Shown: positions 52,212 to 61,636, counted from the stretch's first letter. The stretch is 64,000 nucleotides of DNA from Paenochrobactrum glaciei (GCF_039522165.1 NZ_BAAADE010000002.1:310001-374000); one strand, 5' to 3'. The notes: generated by a model from the sequence alone, not told the origin. Made by a program: numbers and translations.

Positions 52212-53547
52212 TACCGGTTCCCGTATTTTTGGATATAGGGTGTTGTTGCAGCAGTTTAGCTGCATCCTGAATTGTTATATTGCTGGCCAATAGCGTTCCA
52301 AAGCGTGATCGTCCAGTTTTGTCTTGCAAAAAGAGATCATAATGTTGTGGCTTGGTGGCTAAAAGTGTGACCGGCAGGGCACTTAACGAAGCGCAGGATT
52401 TGGCGCAGCCGGTTAAATGAATAAACGGCATTGTTTGTTGCCCGAGCAGCTGTGCCAATTGTTTGGCATCATCTTGCGTGTCAGTGAGTGCTGAGCCGCA
52501 GCCTTTGGAGCCTGAACAAGCACGGATATTGGCTGCAATGGCGTGGCTTTCACTGGTAAAGCCTGCATCATGCAATTGCTGTAATAAAGCGGGTGCTTTT
52601 ATCGCATCAATATGAGGAATGATAAAACTCTGCCACGGCGTTAGGCAAAAATAATCCGAACCGGCAGCAAGAGCAATGATGCCAAGTTTTTGCATTTCAT
52701 GCGGAGACAACCGGCCTAAAAACGGCGTTGCACCGACATAGTTTTGAGTTTTATCGCTTTGGGCGTGTTGCCCGAGATGGGCGAATGCTTTTGCTTCTTG
52801 GCGCTGCCAATGATCTGTTTGGATAAGCCCGTTAAACTGTTTTTCTATTGCAGCCATCCATTCTTCATGGCTGATATGAACCAATAACTGCTTCATGCGG
52901 CTGATGTTGAATTGTTCGGCTAAGGTCAGAAATGTGTCCAGACAAGCAGAGACAAAGGCAAGCGCATCGGTTGTTTTAATCTGATAGGCGGATTGCAAAG
53001 GTGTTGAGGCAAAGCCAAAAGCATAATGTTCACCATCTGCACAGGCGCTCAGCCAGATATCGCTGGCATGGGTGGTGATAGCGCAAGCCTCGCCACCATC
53101 AATTAGCAGCGAAAATTTCGGCGATAATGCATGATAGCGCGGCGTTAATTGCAAAATGCGCAGTAAATCATGCGCAAGCTGCGTGGTATCAGTGTGCTGA
53201 TTTGCATCAATGCCAGCGGTTGGGTTGACCATGACATTGCGCACATCATCGCCCTCAGCTTTCAGCGGCCCCAAGCCACATGCCAGTAAGGCTTCGATCA
53301 GTGCTTCGCGGTTTTCTGGTTTTACGCCGCGCAATTGCAGATTGGAGCGAATCGTCAGCTCAATAATGCCGTTGCCATATTGCTCGCTTAACCGTGCAAT
53401 TTCTTCTGCCTGCGCACATGTTATTCGGCCAAGTGGCAGTTTGATGCGGCAGATATGCCCGTCCAATGCGCTGGTCATGCGGAATAATCCGGGACAAGCG
53501 CTGCGGCGGTCAGGAGAATGCGGGTTTTGAGGCAGGTTTGCTGGCAT
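52204..53547 (-). CDS. cobG: Precorrin-3B synthase CobG
   Basis: A 447-residue monooxygenase of the nitrite/sulfite reductase half-domain fold with a 4Fe-4S cluster. It hydroxylates precorrin-3A at C20 using O2 and forms the lactone that allows ring contraction; it marks the oxygen-dependent pathway. Signatures are CPGLFRMTSALDGHICRIKLPLG (read in pieces), IIELTIRSNLQLRGV, and the cluster cysteines in CSGSKGC and TGCAKSC. It is the first gene of the minus-strand run cobG-cobH-cobI-cobJ. It diverges from cobL with a 73-bp gap that must hold both promoters. Confidence 0.93.
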   Translation of the reverse strand: MPANLPQNPHSPDRRSACPGLFRMTSALDGHICRIKLPLGRITCAQAEEIARLSEQYGNGIIELTIRSNLQLRGVKPENREALIEALLACGLGPLKAEGDDVRNVMVNPTAGIDANQHTDTTQLAHDLLRILQLTPRYHALSPKFSLLIDGGEACAITTHASDIWLSACADGEHYAFGFASTPLQSAYQIKTTDALAFVSACLDTFLTLAEQFNISRMKQLLVHISHEEWMAAIEKQFNGLIQTDHWQRQEAKAFAHLGQHAQSDKTQNYVGATPFLGRLSPHEMQKLGIIALAAGSDYFCLTPWQSFIIPHIDAIKAPALLQQLHDAGFTSESHAIAANIRACSGSKGCGSALTDTQDDAKQLAQLLGQQTMPFIHLTGCAKSCASLSALPVTLLATKPQHYDLFLQDKTGRSRFGTLLASNITIQDAAKLLQQHPISKNTGTGNV

Positions 53548-53620
53548 TTTTTTCTTATACGCCTTGATCTTTAATCATGCCACAGTCAAACCAGTCTTGA
53601 GTGTAAAAGGAGCAAAAAAC

Positions 53621-54832
53621 ATGGCACGCTGGCTGACGGTGATCGGAATTGGCGAAGACGGTTTTTCCGGTCTGGGACAGCAAGCACAAAATGCTATTGC
53701 TTCGGCACAAGCGATTTTTGGCGGGCAGCGTCATCTGGCCTTGGTTGAAGGCCATCATCAGGCTGAGAGCATTGCCTGGCCGGTGCCTTTTGCAAAATCT
53801 TATGAAATGATTGCTGCACGACAAGGAAAGCCGGTGGTGGTTCTTGCCAGCGGTGATCCGATGTTTTTTGGTATGGGCGCCAGCATTATGCGGCATTTCA
53901 CTCTTGATGAGGTGGAAATTATTCCTTTCCCGTCCTCTTATTCATTGGCAGCAGCGCGGATGGGCTGGGCATTGCAGGATGTGGATTGTTTAAGCGTTCA
54001 TGGGCGACCATTGGCGATTTTACAAAAATATATTCATGCAAAGCGCAAACTGTTGGTGCTGAGTGATAGCGGTCAGACTCCCTTAGCTGTGGCGCAATTA
54101 TTGCAGGCGCGTAGGTTCGCTCGAAGCCAAATCACTGCGCTTGAGCATTTAGGTGGAGAAAAAGAACATATTCACAGCGCTGAAGCGGCTGTCTGGCAGG
54201 CATCCGAATGTGCCGATCTGAATATTTTGGCGATTGAGTGCATCGCCGATGAAAAGCCTGTTTTAATGCCGCTGAGTACTGGCTTGAGTGACACACATTT
54301 TATCAATGATGGTCAGCTCACTAAACAAGATATTCGTGCGGTAACGCTTGCCCGTTTAAGCCCTGAACCTTTTCAGCTTCTCTGGGATGTGGGTGCCGGT
54401 TGCGGCTCTGTCAGTATTGAATGGATGCGGCTGCATCCAAGCTGCCGCGCCATTGCCATTGAAGCCAATGCGCAAAGGCAGGAGTTTATCTTGCAAAATG
54501 CTGCAAATCTAGGTGTGCCTTCATTGCAGCTGGTGCGCGGTAAGGCGCCGCAAGCGTTAGCTGGATTGGAAGCGCCGGATGCCATTTTTATTGGCGGCGG
54601 TGTAACAGGTGAAGATGTTTTGCAAAGCTGCTGGCAGGCTTTAAAGCCAGGCGGTCGGCTGGTTGCCAATGCCGTGACACTGCAAAGCGAGTTGGCGCTG
54701 CATCAATGGCGTGCGCAATATGGGGGTGAGCTGGTGCGCCTTAGCGTGGCGCAAGCCGCAGAGCTTGGCTCCTTTGATGTGTGGCGGCAAGCCTTGCCGG
54801 TCACAATATTGTGTTCGCAGAAATCACGATAA
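53621..54832 (+). CDS. cobL: Precorrin-6Y C5,15-methyltransferase (decarboxylating) CobL
   Basis: A 403-residue two-domain enzyme. The N-terminal half is a CbiE-type methylase (WLTVIGIGEDGFSGL and VVVLASGDPMFFGMGA). The C-terminal half is CbiT-like with a SAM-binding DVGAGCGSVSIEWMRLHP near residue 255. It methylates C5 and C15 and removes a carboxyl group to give precorrin-8X. AAAGGAG precedes the ATG at 53621, better than an in-frame start at 53564. It is divergent from cobG. Confidence 0.95.
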   Translation: MARWLTVIGIGEDGFSGLGQQAQNAIASAQAIFGGQRHLALVEGHHQAESIAWPVPFAKSYEMIAARQGKPVVVLASGDPMFFGMGASIMRHFTLDEVEIIPFPSSYSLAAARMGWALQDVDCLSVHGRPLAILQKYIHAKRKLLVLSDSGQTPLAVAQLLQARRFARSQITALEHLGGEKEHIHSAEAAVWQASECADLNILAIECIADEKPVLMPLSTGLSDTHFINDGQLTKQDIRAVTLARLSPEPFQLLWDVGAGCGSVSIEWMRLHPSCRAIAIEANAQRQEFILQNAANLGVPSLQLVRGKAPQALAGLEAPDAIFIGGGVTGEDVLQSCWQALKPGGRLVANAVTLQSELALHQWRAQYGGELVRLSVAQAAELGSFDVWRQALPVTILCSQKSR

Positions 54833-54925
54833 TTTAAATATGACTTGAAATGTCATGTTTAAATAGTTACGGCTTGGATCATGAAATCTGTAGCGAATTT
54901 GAACGCGGCAGAAGAGGGAAAATTC

Positions 54926-56035
54926 ATGAGCATTTTACAAGCGAATCTTGAAACCACTGTTCAAGATCCTTCCGTTCTGATCGATAAAATCACCAAAATT
55001 TTTGAAGAACATGCGCAAATCACGACTGAGAGCGCAGTGACAAAAATCAGTCTGCCTTATGGCTCGGCAGATTTATTCGCTGAACAGGAAAAATTCTGCG
55101 TCAATGTCACATCCGAAGATGATGCAGGGCTGGCCTATATGAAATATGCCATTGCTTATCAGCTGACGGAAACATTGAAAGAAGAAAATTCAGACGCAAA
55201 GATCGTCTGGAGCGGTGATGGTGCTGCCGGAACGGTTCTCGCATTTTTACGTGAGATGCAGGTGGTTTCCAATACTGAAGTCACGCCTTTAATGCGTCGG
55301 GTGCGATTGCGCGGTGAAAACCTTGAACGCTTTACCCGTGATGGTTTGCATGTCCGTTTGCTGTTTCCAAAGCATAAAAATGTTAAGCCTGAATGGCCGG
55401 TGATGGGTGAAAGCGGCATACCTGTCTGGCCGGAAGGTGAAAAAGAATTGGTCGGACGTGCCTATACAATCCGTCATATCGATGTGGATGCAGGCATTGT
55501 CGATATTGATCTGGTTTTGCATGAATGCGACGAAGACAGTGCGCATGACGGCGGCTATGGCGCGCGCTGGGCTGTTGAGGCGAAAGCCGGCGATATTGTT
55601 GGCATGACAGGTCCGGGCGGTGGTAGCGCGCCTTTAACCGCTGATTGGTATTTGCTGGCTGGTGATGAAACAGCGCTTCCGGCTATCGGGCGTATTCTGG
55701 AAAATTTGCCTGCTGGCAGTAAAGCCACAGTACGGATAGAAATTGCAGATAAAGCTGAAGAACAAGTATTAAATACAAAAGCAGAGCTTGATCTTCGCTG
55801 GCTTCATCGTAATGGTATAAAAGGTGACAAAAACCAACTACTTTATGATGCCGTACGAGAAATTGATTATCCGGATCATGAAGAGAATATTTTTGTCTGG
55901 GTGGGCTGCGAGTTCAGCGCTTTTCGTTCGATCAGAAGCTTTGTTCGCAAGGAAAAGAAAATACCCCGTGAAAAACATCTGGTTGTTGCTTATTGGCGCC
56001 AAGGCACCAGCGGCGATGCGGCCAGGCGGGAATAA
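54926..56035 (+). CDS. Siderophore-interacting protein with N-terminal DUF2218
   Basis: A 369-residue cytoplasmic protein in two parts. The first 95 or so residues form a DUF2218 domain (FCVNVTSEDDAGLAYMKYAIAYQL and KIVWSGD). The rest is an FAD-binding siderophore-interacting protein: VTPLMRRVRLRGENLERF, VGRAYTIRHID (FAD site), GPGGGSAPLTADWYLLAGDETALPAIGRIL, and a C-terminal FVWVGCEFSAFRSIR..WRQG segment. It reduces ferric siderophores to release iron. GAGGGA precedes ATG 54926, with an alternative at 54881. The ABC exporter follows 42-48 bp later. Confidence 0.88.
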   Translation: MSILQANLETTVQDPSVLIDKITKIFEEHAQITTESAVTKISLPYGSADLFAEQEKFCVNVTSEDDAGLAYMKYAIAYQLTETLKEENSDAKIVWSGDGAAGTVLAFLREMQVVSNTEVTPLMRRVRLRGENLERFTRDGLHVRLLFPKHKNVKPEWPVMGESGIPVWPEGEKELVGRAYTIRHIDVDAGIVDIDLVLHECDEDSAHDGGYGARWAVEAKAGDIVGMTGPGGGSAPLTADWYLLAGDETALPAIGRILENLPAGSKATVRIEIADKAEEQVLNTKAELDLRWLHRNGIKGDKNQLLYDAVREIDYPDHEENIFVWVGCEFSAFRSIRSFVRKEKKIPREKHLVVAYWRQGTSGDAARRE

Positions 56036-56076
56036 TGCAGGCGCTGTGTTAACCGGCAGCCTGCCAATAATATGGA

Positions 56077-57810
56077 ATGATAATGCTTCGTCGGTTTATG
56101 GACTATTACAAACCCTATAAGGGATTGTTCTTCTTAGATTTCGGCTGCGCTATTTTAGCAGGTCTTCTGGAACTCGGCTTCCCGATGGCAGTGAAATTAT
56201 TTGTCGATGATTTGCTGCCGAGCCAGCATTGGGGGCTGATTTTAGTCGCATCAGCCGCCCTTTTGGTGATCTATCTGGTCAATACCGGTCTGATGGCGAT
56301 TGTGAATTATTGGGGCCATATGCTTGGCATCAATATTGAAACAGAAATGCGCCGCAAGCTGTTTGATCACATGCAGAAATTATCATTCAGTTTTTATGAT
56401 AATAATAAAACCGGTCATCTGATCGCGCGTGTGACAAAAGATTTGGAAGAGGTTGGTGAGGTTGCTCACCATGGCCCTGAAGATCTTTTCATTGCGATTA
56501 TGACCTTTATCGGCGCCTTCATTCTGATGTTCTATGTCAATCCGCAATTGGCATTGATTACCGCCGCGGTGGTGCCGTTTGTGGTTTGGGTATCGGGTCG
56601 TTATGGCAGCCGCATGACGCAAAACTTCCGTGCTCTTTATCGCCGTGTGGGTGATTTCAACGTGCGCGTCGAAGAAAATGTCGGCGGTATGCGTGTGGTG
56701 CAGGCTTTTGCCAATGAAGACCATGAGCGTGAACTTTTTGCCCGTGACAACCAGAACTACCGTCAAACCAAACTGAGCGCCTATAAGATCATGGCGGCTT
56801 CAACATCGCTGACCTATTTGTCGATGCGTTTGACCCAGTTAATCGTCATGCTGGCCGGTACTTATTTCGTGCTGCAAGATCAGCTCAGCGCTGGTGGATT
56901 TGTTTCTTTCCTGCTTTTGGTGACAGTGTTTATTCGTCCGGTTGAGAAAATCAGCTCGGTCATTGAAACCTATCCAAAAGGCATTGCAGGTTTCAGACGT
57001 TATCTGGAACTTTTGGAAACCGAACCGGATATTGTCGATGCACCGGATGCGGTGGCTGTAACCGATCTTAAAGGTGATATTAGCTTTGAAAATGTCAGCT
57101 TTGGCTATTCGCCGGAGAAGCTGGTTCTCAATAATATCAGTCTGGATATCAAGGCCGGTGAAACAATCGCTTTTGTTGGCCCTTCTGGTGCCGGTAAAAC
57201 CACGCTTTGTTCGCTGCTACCGCGCTTTTATGAGGTGAATTCGGGTGCCATTAAAGTTGATGGTATCGACATTCGTAAAATGACGCTGGCGTCGTTGCGC
57301 AGCCAGATTGGTATCGTGCAGCAGGATGTGTTCCTGTTTGGCGGCACAATCCGCGAGAATATTGCTTATGGCCGTCTGGATGCGAGTCTGGATGATATCC
57401 GTGAGGCAGCCAAGCGGGCACGTCTTGATACTATGATTGAATCTATGCCTGAGGGCTATGAAACCATGATTGGTGAGCGCGGCGTGAAATTGTCAGGCGG
57501 ACAAAAGCAACGTCTGGCTATTGCGCGTATGTTCCTGAAAAATCCGCCGATCCTGATTTTGGATGAGGCAACATCGGCACTGGATACTGAAACGGAACGC
57601 GCCATTCAGCGCTCGCTGGCAGAGCTTTCCGATGGGCGTACATCGCTGGTGATTGCGCACCGTTTGGCAACCATCCGCAATGCTGACCGTATTGTGGTGG
57701 TTAATGAAAGCGGCATTGCCGAGCAGGGCACGCATCATGATCTGCTTAAAGTGGGCGGTATTTATAAGCGCCTGCATGATGTACAGTTTGAGCAAGTGGC
57801 AGCGGAATAA
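56077..57810 (+). CDS. ABC exporter, fused permease and ATPase
   Basis: A 577-residue half-transporter of the type I exporter family. Six membrane helices lie in residues 1-310. The ATPase has Walker A GPSGAGKTT near residue 368-376, the Q-loop QQDVFLFGGTIREN, signature LSGGQKQRLAIARM, Walker B PPILILDEATSALD, and the H-loop AHRLAT. It probably works as a homodimer. Substrate is unknown; the location after a siderophore-interacting protein makes siderophore or lipid export possible. ATG 56083 is an alternative start with GGA 8 nt upstream. Confidence 0.9.
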   Translation: MIMLRRFMDYYKPYKGLFFLDFGCAILAGLLELGFPMAVKLFVDDLLPSQHWGLILVASAALLVIYLVNTGLMAIVNYWGHMLGINIETEMRRKLFDHMQKLSFSFYDNNKTGHLIARVTKDLEEVGEVAHHGPEDLFIAIMTFIGAFILMFYVNPQLALITAAVVPFVVWVSGRYGSRMTQNFRALYRRVGDFNVRVEENVGGMRVVQAFANEDHERELFARDNQNYRQTKLSAYKIMAASTSLTYLSMRLTQLIVMLAGTYFVLQDQLSAGGFVSFLLLVTVFIRPVEKISSVIETYPKGIAGFRRYLELLETEPDIVDAPDAVAVTDLKGDISFENVSFGYSPEKLVLNNISLDIKAGETIAFVGPSGAGKTTLCSLLPRFYEVNSGAIKVDGIDIRKMTLASLRSQIGIVQQDVFLFGGTIRENIAYGRLDASLDDIREAAKRARLDTMIESMPEGYETMIGERGVKLSGGQKQRLAIARMFLKNPPILILDEATSALDTETERAIQRSLAELSDGRTSLVIAHRLATIRNADRIVVVNESGIAEQGTHHDLLKVGGIYKRLHDVQFEQVAAE

Positions 57811-57820
57811 AGACAAACAA

Positions 57821-57852
57821 AAACGCCGGACTTTTAAAATCCGGCGTTTTTT
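57821..57852. terminator. Bidirectional terminator
   Basis: AAACGCCGGA pairs perfectly with TCCGGCGTTT around a 9-nt loop, flanked by A and T runs, between the ABC exporter and the convergent outer-membrane protein gene. Confidence 0.9.
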
Positions 57853-57871
57853 ATGCAATTTTCTGATCAAA

Positions 57872-58510
57872 TCAGAAATTGTAGTTCAAACCAGCTTTCA
57901 GCATATGGTTATGCAGCTTGTTGGTCTGGCTCACGCCATTTACATTTGATTTTACATTGCTGATACGCATGTAGTCATATTCAGCTTTGACGGAAAGCGG
58001 GCCGGAGAGTTTCTGCTCAACACCAGCGCCAACCAGAACACCACCTTCCCAACCCGGGCCTTTGGTGGTTGCTTCCTGCTTTTTGAACTTGGTGGTGCCA
58101 TAACCCAATGTGCCATAGACAAGGGTGCTGTCCATTGCATAGCCGGCTTTAGCTTTTGCTGCCGCATTCCAGGACTGCTGCAAACGACCGCCATTGCCAA
58201 TATTATGTTCAGCTTCGGCAAAGTTCAGTTCAACTTCACCACCGACAACAAAATTGCCGGACTGGATGTTTTTACCAGCAACAACACCGGTCAAAATGCC
58301 GGAGCGACTCGAGAACGGGCTTGGCACTTTTGAAGAAGATGCACCAATCTGCGCACCAATATAAGTGTTGTTCCAATCCGAGCTTGATGACACTGGTGTG
58401 TCATACGAATAGTCGTTGTTGTTATTGAGGTAATCAGCGGCATGGCCGGCAACTGGGCTTGCCAAAATTGCTACGCTGAGGCTCGTCATCAGAATGTGCA
58501 TTTTACTCAT
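57872..58510 (-). CDS. Outer-membrane beta-barrel protein, Omp25/31-like
   Basis: A 212-residue protein with a signal peptide ending at AGHAA. The mature protein has alternating hydrophobic strands of an eight-stranded barrel, including YIGAQIGASSSKV, FVVGGEVELNF, AAAKAKAGYAM, VLVGAGVEQKL and a terminal MLKAGLNYNF with the C-terminal Phe recognised by the BAM machinery. This is the pattern of Omp25/Omp31-family proteins in Brucella and relatives. GGAG precedes ATG 58510, so a longer in-frame start at 58609 is rejected. Confidence 0.88.
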   Translation of the reverse strand: MSKMHILMTSLSVAILASPVAGHAADYLNNNNDYSYDTPVSSSSDWNNTYIGAQIGASSSKVPSPFSSRSGILTGVVAGKNIQSGNFVVGGEVELNFAEAEHNIGNGGRLQQSWNAAAKAKAGYAMDSTLVYGTLGYGTTKFKKQEATTKGPGWEGGVLVGAGVEQKLSGPLSVKAEYDYMRISNVKSNVNGVSQTNKLHNHMLKAGLNYNF

Positions 58511-58715
58511 CGGGTACTCCATCGCCACGAAACTCAACACTGTGGCTTCAAAACGCTTGTTGCACCGTTCGATTCTTAGTTCATCCGGCGCTGTTGGAGT
58601 GATTTTCACCGATAATTATGACTAAATTGGTGAAGAACTGCCGCAATCAGGCAGTCATCACGCTTAAATTTATCACCATGATTAATAATTGGTAACCGGT
58701 CTGATTGGCTGCAAT

Positions 58716-59474
58716 TCAGATCAATTTAAGCCCGCGCATACTGATATGACCACTTTTCCCAACGATTATATGGTCGTGAATAGTGACGCCTAATGGCTTA
58801 CCTGCCTCGATTAACAGCTTGGTCATGTCAATATCGGCACGCGACGGGGTAGGGTCGCCGGATGGGTGGTTATGGACAACAATAATCGCGGTGGATGAAA
58901 GCTCCAGCGCGCGCCGGATCACTTCGCGCGGATAAACGGGGGTATGATCGACGGTGCCAATTTGTTGTACTTCATCGGAAATCAATTTGTTCTTTTTATC
59001 CAGAAACAAAATGCGGAATTGTTCGCGTTCTTCATAAGCCATGGCGGTCATGCAATATTGCACAACTTTGCTCCAAGCGTCGAGTGCGATACGTCCTACC
59101 ACTTCATTGCGGTTTTGCCGCTTGCTAACGGCAGCCACTAACTTCAAATCAAACGCGACAGATTTACCGCAGCCGGGTACTTCACAAAGCAAATGTTCCG
59201 GTGCGCCTAAAACTTCACTTAAAGACCCGAAACGGGCGAGTAGTGCTTTTGCAATCGGTTTTGTGTCGGCACGTGGGATTGAGCGGAATAAAAGCAGTTC
59301 GAGCAATTCATAGTCGGCCATGATTTCATCGCCGGCTTTTTTAAATTTTTCTCGCACGCGATCACGATGGCCGAAGTAATGCGGGACTTCAGGCTTGGCG
59401 CTTAAGGCAGCTATTTTGGCTGTCTGTTCGGAAAATCCGAGTAATTCATCATTAGCGAGTGTTTTTTTAGTCAT
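58716..59474 (-). CDS. radC: RadC/JAB-domain protein
   Basis: A 252-residue protein. Residues 25-90 form a UPF0758-type helical region (HYFGHRDRVREKF, DYELLELLLFRSIPR). The C-terminal JAB metalloprotease-like domain has VVHNHPSGDPTPSRAD, the zinc-binding HxHx7SD motif, and EVIRRALELSSTAI before it. RadC was once linked to repair, but its function is not settled. The start at 59474 has a distant AAGGAGGGGG about 15 nt upstream. It lies downstream of map and sfsA on the same strand, an order often seen in Rhizobiales. Confidence 0.9.
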   Translation of the reverse strand: MTKKTLANDELLGFSEQTAKIAALSAKPEVPHYFGHRDRVREKFKKAGDEIMADYELLELLLFRSIPRADTKPIAKALLARFGSLSEVLGAPEHLLCEVPGCGKSVAFDLKLVAAVSKRQNRNEVVGRIALDAWSKVVQYCMTAMAYEEREQFRILFLDKKNKLISDEVQQIGTVDHTPVYPREVIRRALELSSTAIIVVHNHPSGDPTPSRADIDMTKLLIEAGKPLGVTIHDHIIVGKSGHISMRGLKLI

Positions 59475-59582
59475 TCTGCTTGTTCGCCCCCTCCTTGCGC
59501 ATACACAGACAGACTTATACTGATGCAACAGTTTTCGTGATTAGAACATAATAAATATAAAAATGAAGTCTTGATGAATAAA

Positions 59583-59614
59583 AACGCCGCCAAATAATTA
59601 TATTTGACGGCGTT
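59583..59614 (-). terminator. Terminator of the sfsA-map transcript
   Basis: On the minus strand AACGCCGTCAAATA pairs with TATTTGGCGGCGTT (13 of 14) around a 4-nt loop, and a T run follows. It starts just after the map stop. Confidence 0.85.
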
Positions 59615-59623
59615 GATTTATAT

Positions 59624-60451
59624 TTAGCGCATGGAAGCAGGGCCGAAGATGTTTTTCGGCGAGAGCGTAAATATCTCGCAACCATCTTTGGTTACACCGA
59701 CAGTATGCTCATATTGAGCGGTCAGCGAGCGGTCACGCGTTACCGCCGTCCAGCCGTCTTTCAGCACTTTTACGTCCGGTTTGCCTAAGTTGATCATCGG
59801 TTCGATGGTAAAAATCATGCCTTCGCGCATTTCAACGCCGTCATTGACGGTGCCGTAATGCAGGATATTGGGTGCGTCATGGAAAATCTGGCCAACGCCG
59901 TGACCACAAAAATCACGCACTACTGAACAGCGTTCACTTTCAGCATAGGTTTGGATCGCTGCACCAATAGCACCGGTTTTAACACCCGGTTTAACAGCAG
60001 CAATACCGCGCAACAGACTTTCATATGTCACTTCCATCAGGCGCTCGGACGCGCGCTTTATTTGCCCGACCGGATACATGCGGCTGGAATCGCCATGCCA
60101 ATTGTCTTTCAGATAGGTGACATCGATATTGACAATATCGCCTTCACGCAGTGGCTTGTCATCGGGAATACCGTGACAGACGACGTGGTTGATTGAAGTG
60201 CAGACTGATTTTGTATAGCCGCGATAGTTAAGTGTCGCCGGAATGGCACCATGATCAGCACCAAATTCAAACACGAATTTGTCGATCTGGTTGGTGGTCA
60301 CGCCCGGTTTGACAATATCATTCAGCTCATCAAGGCAACGTGCTGTCAGATTGCAAATCTGGCGCATCGATTCAAAGGCTTCCGGCCCGTAAAGCTTAAT
60401 CTGTCCGGTTTGCTTGAGAGGGGCAAGGGCGGCATCAATATAAGTAACCAT
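59624..60451 (-). CDS. map: Methionine aminopeptidase, type I
   Basis: A 275-residue metalloprotease that removes the initiator methionine from new proteins. The five metal ligands are in HGIPDDKPLREGDIVNIDVTYL (first Asp), WHGDSSRMYPVG (second Asp), GHGVGQIFHD (His), FTIEPMINLG (Glu) and AQYEHTVGV (Glu). Length fits alphaproteobacterial type I enzymes. It begins 12 bp after sfsA on the same strand, so they form an operon. Confidence 0.96.
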   Translation of the reverse strand: MVTYIDAALAPLKQTGQIKLYGPEAFESMRQICNLTARCLDELNDIVKPGVTTNQIDKFVFEFGADHGAIPATLNYRGYTKSVCTSINHVVCHGIPDDKPLREGDIVNIDVTYLKDNWHGDSSRMYPVGQIKRASERLMEVTYESLLRGIAAVKPGVKTGAIGAAIQTYAESERCSVVRDFCGHGVGQIFHDAPNILHYGTVNDGVEMREGMIFTIEPMINLGKPDVKVLKDGWTAVTRDRSLTAQYEHTVGVTKDGCEIFTLSPKNIFGPASMR

Positions 60452-60462
60452 TATAAATCCGA

Positions 60463-61170
60463 TCAGATCGTTTCATCGATCGCTACCATAGCTGTAGCGG
60501 TTATTTCTTTGGGTGATATGTGGCATCGAACAGCATAAGCCTCAACCCCGTTTTTACGGGCAAACTGAAATGCTTGCGCGTAAGCGGGGTCTAAATCGCC
60601 GCTAATGCGGAAAATATCGCAGTCTTCACGCTGAATAACAAAAAGCATTGCAGCGCGATTGCCGGCTTTGACCATATCAACCAGCTCATGCAAATGTTTT
60701 GTACCGCGTGCAGTCACCGTATCAGGAAACTCCGCTATTCGAGGTGTTCTGATAAAGTGAACATTTTTCACTTCGACATAAATGTCAGGCTGGTTTTCCT
60801 GATGTAACAGCAGGTCAATACGGGAATTGTTGCCGTATTTTTGTTCACGCTTCAAACTGTCGAAGTTTTGAAGTTCAGGGATAAGCCCTTTGATCAAAGC
60901 TTCTTCGGCAATTTTGTTCGGCAGTGCCGTATTGACACCCACAAGTGTGTTGTCAGCTTCAACAATTTGTAAAGCGTGCGGATATTTGCGCTTCGGATCA
61001 TCGGAAACGCTCATCCAGATGCGTGATCCGGGTGTGGTCAGGCCGAGCATTGAGCCGGTATTGCCAACCGATCCGGTGATGAAGCTGCCGTCATCAAGCG
61101 TTGCATCGACCAGAAAGCGTTTATAGCGGCGCTCAAGGCGACCGGTTACGAGGGGAGACGTGAATTGCAT
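60463..61170 (-). CDS. sfsA: SfsA, sugar fermentation stimulation protein homolog
   Basis: A 235-residue protein of the SfsA family. Signatures are RLERRYKRFLVDATLDDG, TGSVGNTGSMLGLTTPGSRIWMS, NSRIDLLLHQEN and VEVKNVHFIRTPRIAEFPDTVTARGTKHLHEL (read in pieces), which holds the PD-(D/E)xK-like nuclease core. It has been described as a DNA-binding protein affecting maltose metabolism in E. coli; the true activity is unclear. The ATG at 61170 was chosen over a TTG at 61176. Confidence 0.93.
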   Translation of the reverse strand: MQFTSPLVTGRLERRYKRFLVDATLDDGSFITGSVGNTGSMLGLTTPGSRIWMSVSDDPKRKYPHALQIVEADNTLVGVNTALPNKIAEEALIKGLIPELQNFDSLKREQKYGNNSRIDLLLHQENQPDIYVEVKNVHFIRTPRIAEFPDTVTARGTKHLHELVDMVKAGNRAAMLFVIQREDCDIFRISGDLDPAYAQAFQFARKNGVEAYAVRCHISPKEITATAMVAIDETI

Positions 61171-61246
61171 TATCAAGCTTTACGCCAAACCGCTCGCGCT
61201 TTGCAAGCCTGAGGTTTGGCGATGCTGAGGGCTTGGAAAAGGGCTT

Positions 61247-61534
61247 TTAAGCCTGACGGTTCCAGTCAAATGTCAGTTCTTCGCGGAAGGCAAACTGAAT
61301 GATATGTTTTGCCACAACATCTTCCAGCTGCGCCTGAGTTTCGGCAGGTGCTTCAGCGGTAATGTCGAGGGCTTCGTCGCTGGCTTTGAGTGTTACAATC
61401 CGGCCATCGGTAAAAACAATGCGACCCTCTTGCGGGGTGAATTCAACTTCAAACTTATGCGACCAATGTTTGCACAATTGTTGCAGGTAACGGCTGGCGC
61501 TTTTGGTAGCAACGGTAACAGTAGAAATAGCCAT
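61247..61534 (-). CDS. Stand-alone DUF2218 protein
   Basis: A 95-residue soluble protein formed by one DUF2218 domain: HKFEVEFTPQEGRIVFTDG in the first half and VAKHIIQFAFREELTFDWNR at the end. The same domain is found at the N-terminus of the siderophore-interacting protein at 54926. Function is unknown; because the fused forms sit on siderophore reductases, a role in iron-siderophore handling is a guess. AAGGAA precedes the ATG at 61534. Confidence 0.75.
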   Translation of the reverse strand: MAISTVTVATKSASRYLQQLCKHWSHKFEVEFTPQEGRIVFTDGRIVTLKASDEALDITAEAPAETQAQLEDVVAKHIIQFAFREELTFDWNRQA

Positions 61535-61636
61535 CTTTGATTCCTTATGATTGAAGATCATAAGTTGAACCTATTTGACAGGTTTTAAATAAGCTACTGT
61601 TTTATTGGAAGATAAAAAAGAAAAAACACCAGTGAA

